Of a stretch of DNA of 64,000 nucleotides, positions 62,601 to 64,000 are shown in pieces. The notes below the pieces were generated by a model. That model was not told the DNA's origin. It was given only the letters and a program-made list of their open reading frames with translations, and ran no database searches. Position 1 is the stretch's first letter; every line of letters starts with the position of its first letter. Made by a program: the position numbers and the translations under genes. The DNA is from Pteria penguin (lineage: Eukaryota; Mollusca; Bivalvia; Pterioida; Pteriidae): NCBI GenBank assembly GCA_035048485.1, contig CM068582.1, forward strand, positions 15,294,001-15,358,000, given 5' to 3'.

Positions 62601-63939
62601 CCTTAGTCATGCTGGACCTGGAATATTCCAGGAATCGAATGCATGCGCTTTGAGCTGAACCCGGAATATTCCGAGTAACAACTAGGTCGACTATAGCTTA
62701 TTTTTAGATCGTATTTATAGCCTTCCAATCATTGTAAACGTTATAAAAAGACTTTCTATGTATAGAATATCTATCTTTAAAAAATTCCATGACGTCTCCT
62801 TAAATTTTATTGGTTCATATATTAAGATGCGGGAAAAGGTGAGATCAAAATTTGTATTTCAAAATGGCGGATTTATAAACACAACTTGATTCTTTCTTCA
62901 AGTAAGTCTTTGGAAAAGATGATAGTGATGTGGAAATTGATGCATTTAATGTCACAAATATAATTGAAGACAATGATTACGAAAAAAAAATATAGGATCG
63001 GGTAGATTTCATGAATAATTGACGCTTAATTGACGGTGGCTGGCCACGTGTTGACCTCAGGATTTTACAGGTGTTTCTAAACATCACTGAAGACCGTCGA
63101 TCTTCTTGGGATTTCCTCAATTTGTTTATCAATGACAATGATTAGAATGGCACATAAATCTTATAGGTGTGCAGACCAGTATCTACGGAAAATGCCGGCA
63201 ACTTAAAGCATACCTCCGTTTTTCGTAATTGAATTTTCACAAAAATGAAGGGGGAAATGAAGGTGTTTATGGACTAATTATAGTGATGCTGATGGGCCTT
63301 ATTGGTACTGGACAACATGTTTAGTAAACGTGATTCCATTCTTTCAATCGGTGATCACTAGATATCGACTCTGGCTCTTTGAATTGTTTTTCACCTGACC
63401 GATACTACCTTACAGGTACGACGTGGAAACCGCGATTTTAATCAATTATTCAAACTAGTTCAGTTATATGACAACGCTGGGCATCATGTTGGAGCAGTAT
63501 ATAACCCCAATCAGCATCTGTCATTAGATATACTTCACATACTAATAAATGTTACCCGAGTTTTACCTGAAAAGTAACCACTGGCCTACTGGTGTGTGAC
63601 TTTTATTAAATTATTATTTCATATTTCAATATTTTCACAATCTCTTTTATTGTATTTTTTAAAGTAAATTCATATATTTATTGCTAAATCTAGCTTTTTG
63701 TCATTTTACCTGTATTTACCTGCAGTTTACCTTTACTGTGCATAAATTGTAGTCAAACTTTTACAGTATTCATAAACTTCAAACATTCTTTAACATTTTG
63801 GTATATGATATGTCTATATCATCATGCAAACAACCTTCATAAAACTGCATACAAAAACATGCTTCTATTTTTTAAAATACATAGAAAAATATTCAGCTCA
63901 CAGCACTATTTCTGTGTATTTTATATAGCATGACTAGGG
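62601..63939 (+). mobile_element. Degenerate piggyBac element with TTAA target sites
   Basis: The left end CCTTAGTCATGCT and the right end inverted (CCCTAGTCATGCT) match at 12 of 13 positions. Both are flanked by TTAA (62597-62600 and 63940-63943), the piggyBac target. The inside carries transposase relics. At 1,339 bp it is shorter than autonomous elements and lacks the distal half of the coding region. It lies 21 bp after the SDR stop, so it either lies outside that gene or sits in its last intron. Confidence 0.85.
62880..63580 (+). pseudogene. piggyBac (PGBD-type) transposase relic, multiply frameshifted
   Basis: In changing frames with several stops I read, in order, an acidic start (DDSDVEIDAFN, about 62,920), ITEDRRSSWDFLNLF (about 63,085), a PYWYWTT segment (about 63,300), FFQSVITRYRL (about 63,340), FHLTD (about 63,390), QVRRGNRDFNQLFKL (about 63,416) and a PNQHLSLD segment (about 63,508). 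Order and spacing follow piggyBac transposases, where the last motif immediately precedes the first catalytic Asp. Everything beyond is missing, so the element could not encode an active enzyme. Confidence 0.75.
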
Positions 63940-64000
63940 TTAAAGTGACCTACTGTGGTAAGGTAAGGGACCATTGTAGTTGAGTAGGTAGCATTCTTAG

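Noticed and set aside
62601..64000. A hidden last exon of the SDR gene inside or right of the piggyBac element
   Set aside because: I scanned the plus strand for an acceptor followed by the usual C-terminal family sequence and found none. The recognisable peptides are piggyBac transposase fragments.

Overview
This is an animal nuclear genome window. It is AT-rich, its genes have many introns, tandem arrays are abundant, and it carries tRNA-headed SINEs with TCAA-type tails plus the AGGTCA-rich and GAGGCCC...GGGCC interspersed repeats common in bivalve genomes. A bivalve mollusc is my inference from the repeats; the protein homologies alone say only 'metazoan'. All homology calls come from remembered family sequences, not a search.

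Layout. (1) 1-17,690, minus strand: a complete PLEKHM2 (SKIP) orthologue in 16 coding exons. The joined exons are in phase throughout and predict 1,016 residues, an adaptor that couples lysosomes to kinesin-1. A G-rich 30-bp minisatellite lies just beyond its 3' end. (2) 17,690-35,828: about 18 kb with no supportable gene, holding simple repeats, SINEs, inverted repeats, a (TA)n tract and two minisatellites. (3) 35,829-55,378, minus strand: a complete selenocysteine lyase gene (SCLY) in 13 coding exons predicting 442 residues, with PLP lysine 256 and catalytic cysteine 385. Its introns carry SINEs, an inverted repeat split by a TIR transposon, a hAT-like MITE and minisatellites. (4) 55,379-55,623: a 245-bp head-to-head interval, probably a shared promoter. 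(5) 55,624-62,579, plus strand: a short-chain dehydrogenase of the SDR16C/HSD17B11 type in five recognised exons. Its C-terminus looks short and the gene may run past the right edge. (6) 62,601-63,939: a degenerate piggyBac element with TTAA target sites and matching terminal repeats.

The most unusual signal is splicing-related. Three of the 31 recognised introns begin, at the exon junction itself, with a tandem array whose repeat unit is a copy of that exon's own 5' splice site: PLEKHM2 exon 6 (31-bp unit), PLEKHM2 exon 10 (degenerate, about 22-26 bp) and SCLY exon 3 (28-bp unit). The SCLY junction in the correct frame uses a GC donor, while the array downstream contains many GC copies and several canonical GT decoys.

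The genes do not form one pathway. PLEKHM2 acts in organelle transport, SCLY in selenium recycling, and the SDR probably in retinoid, steroid or lipid metabolism at ER or lipid-droplet membranes. Only SCLY and the SDR share a regulatory region.
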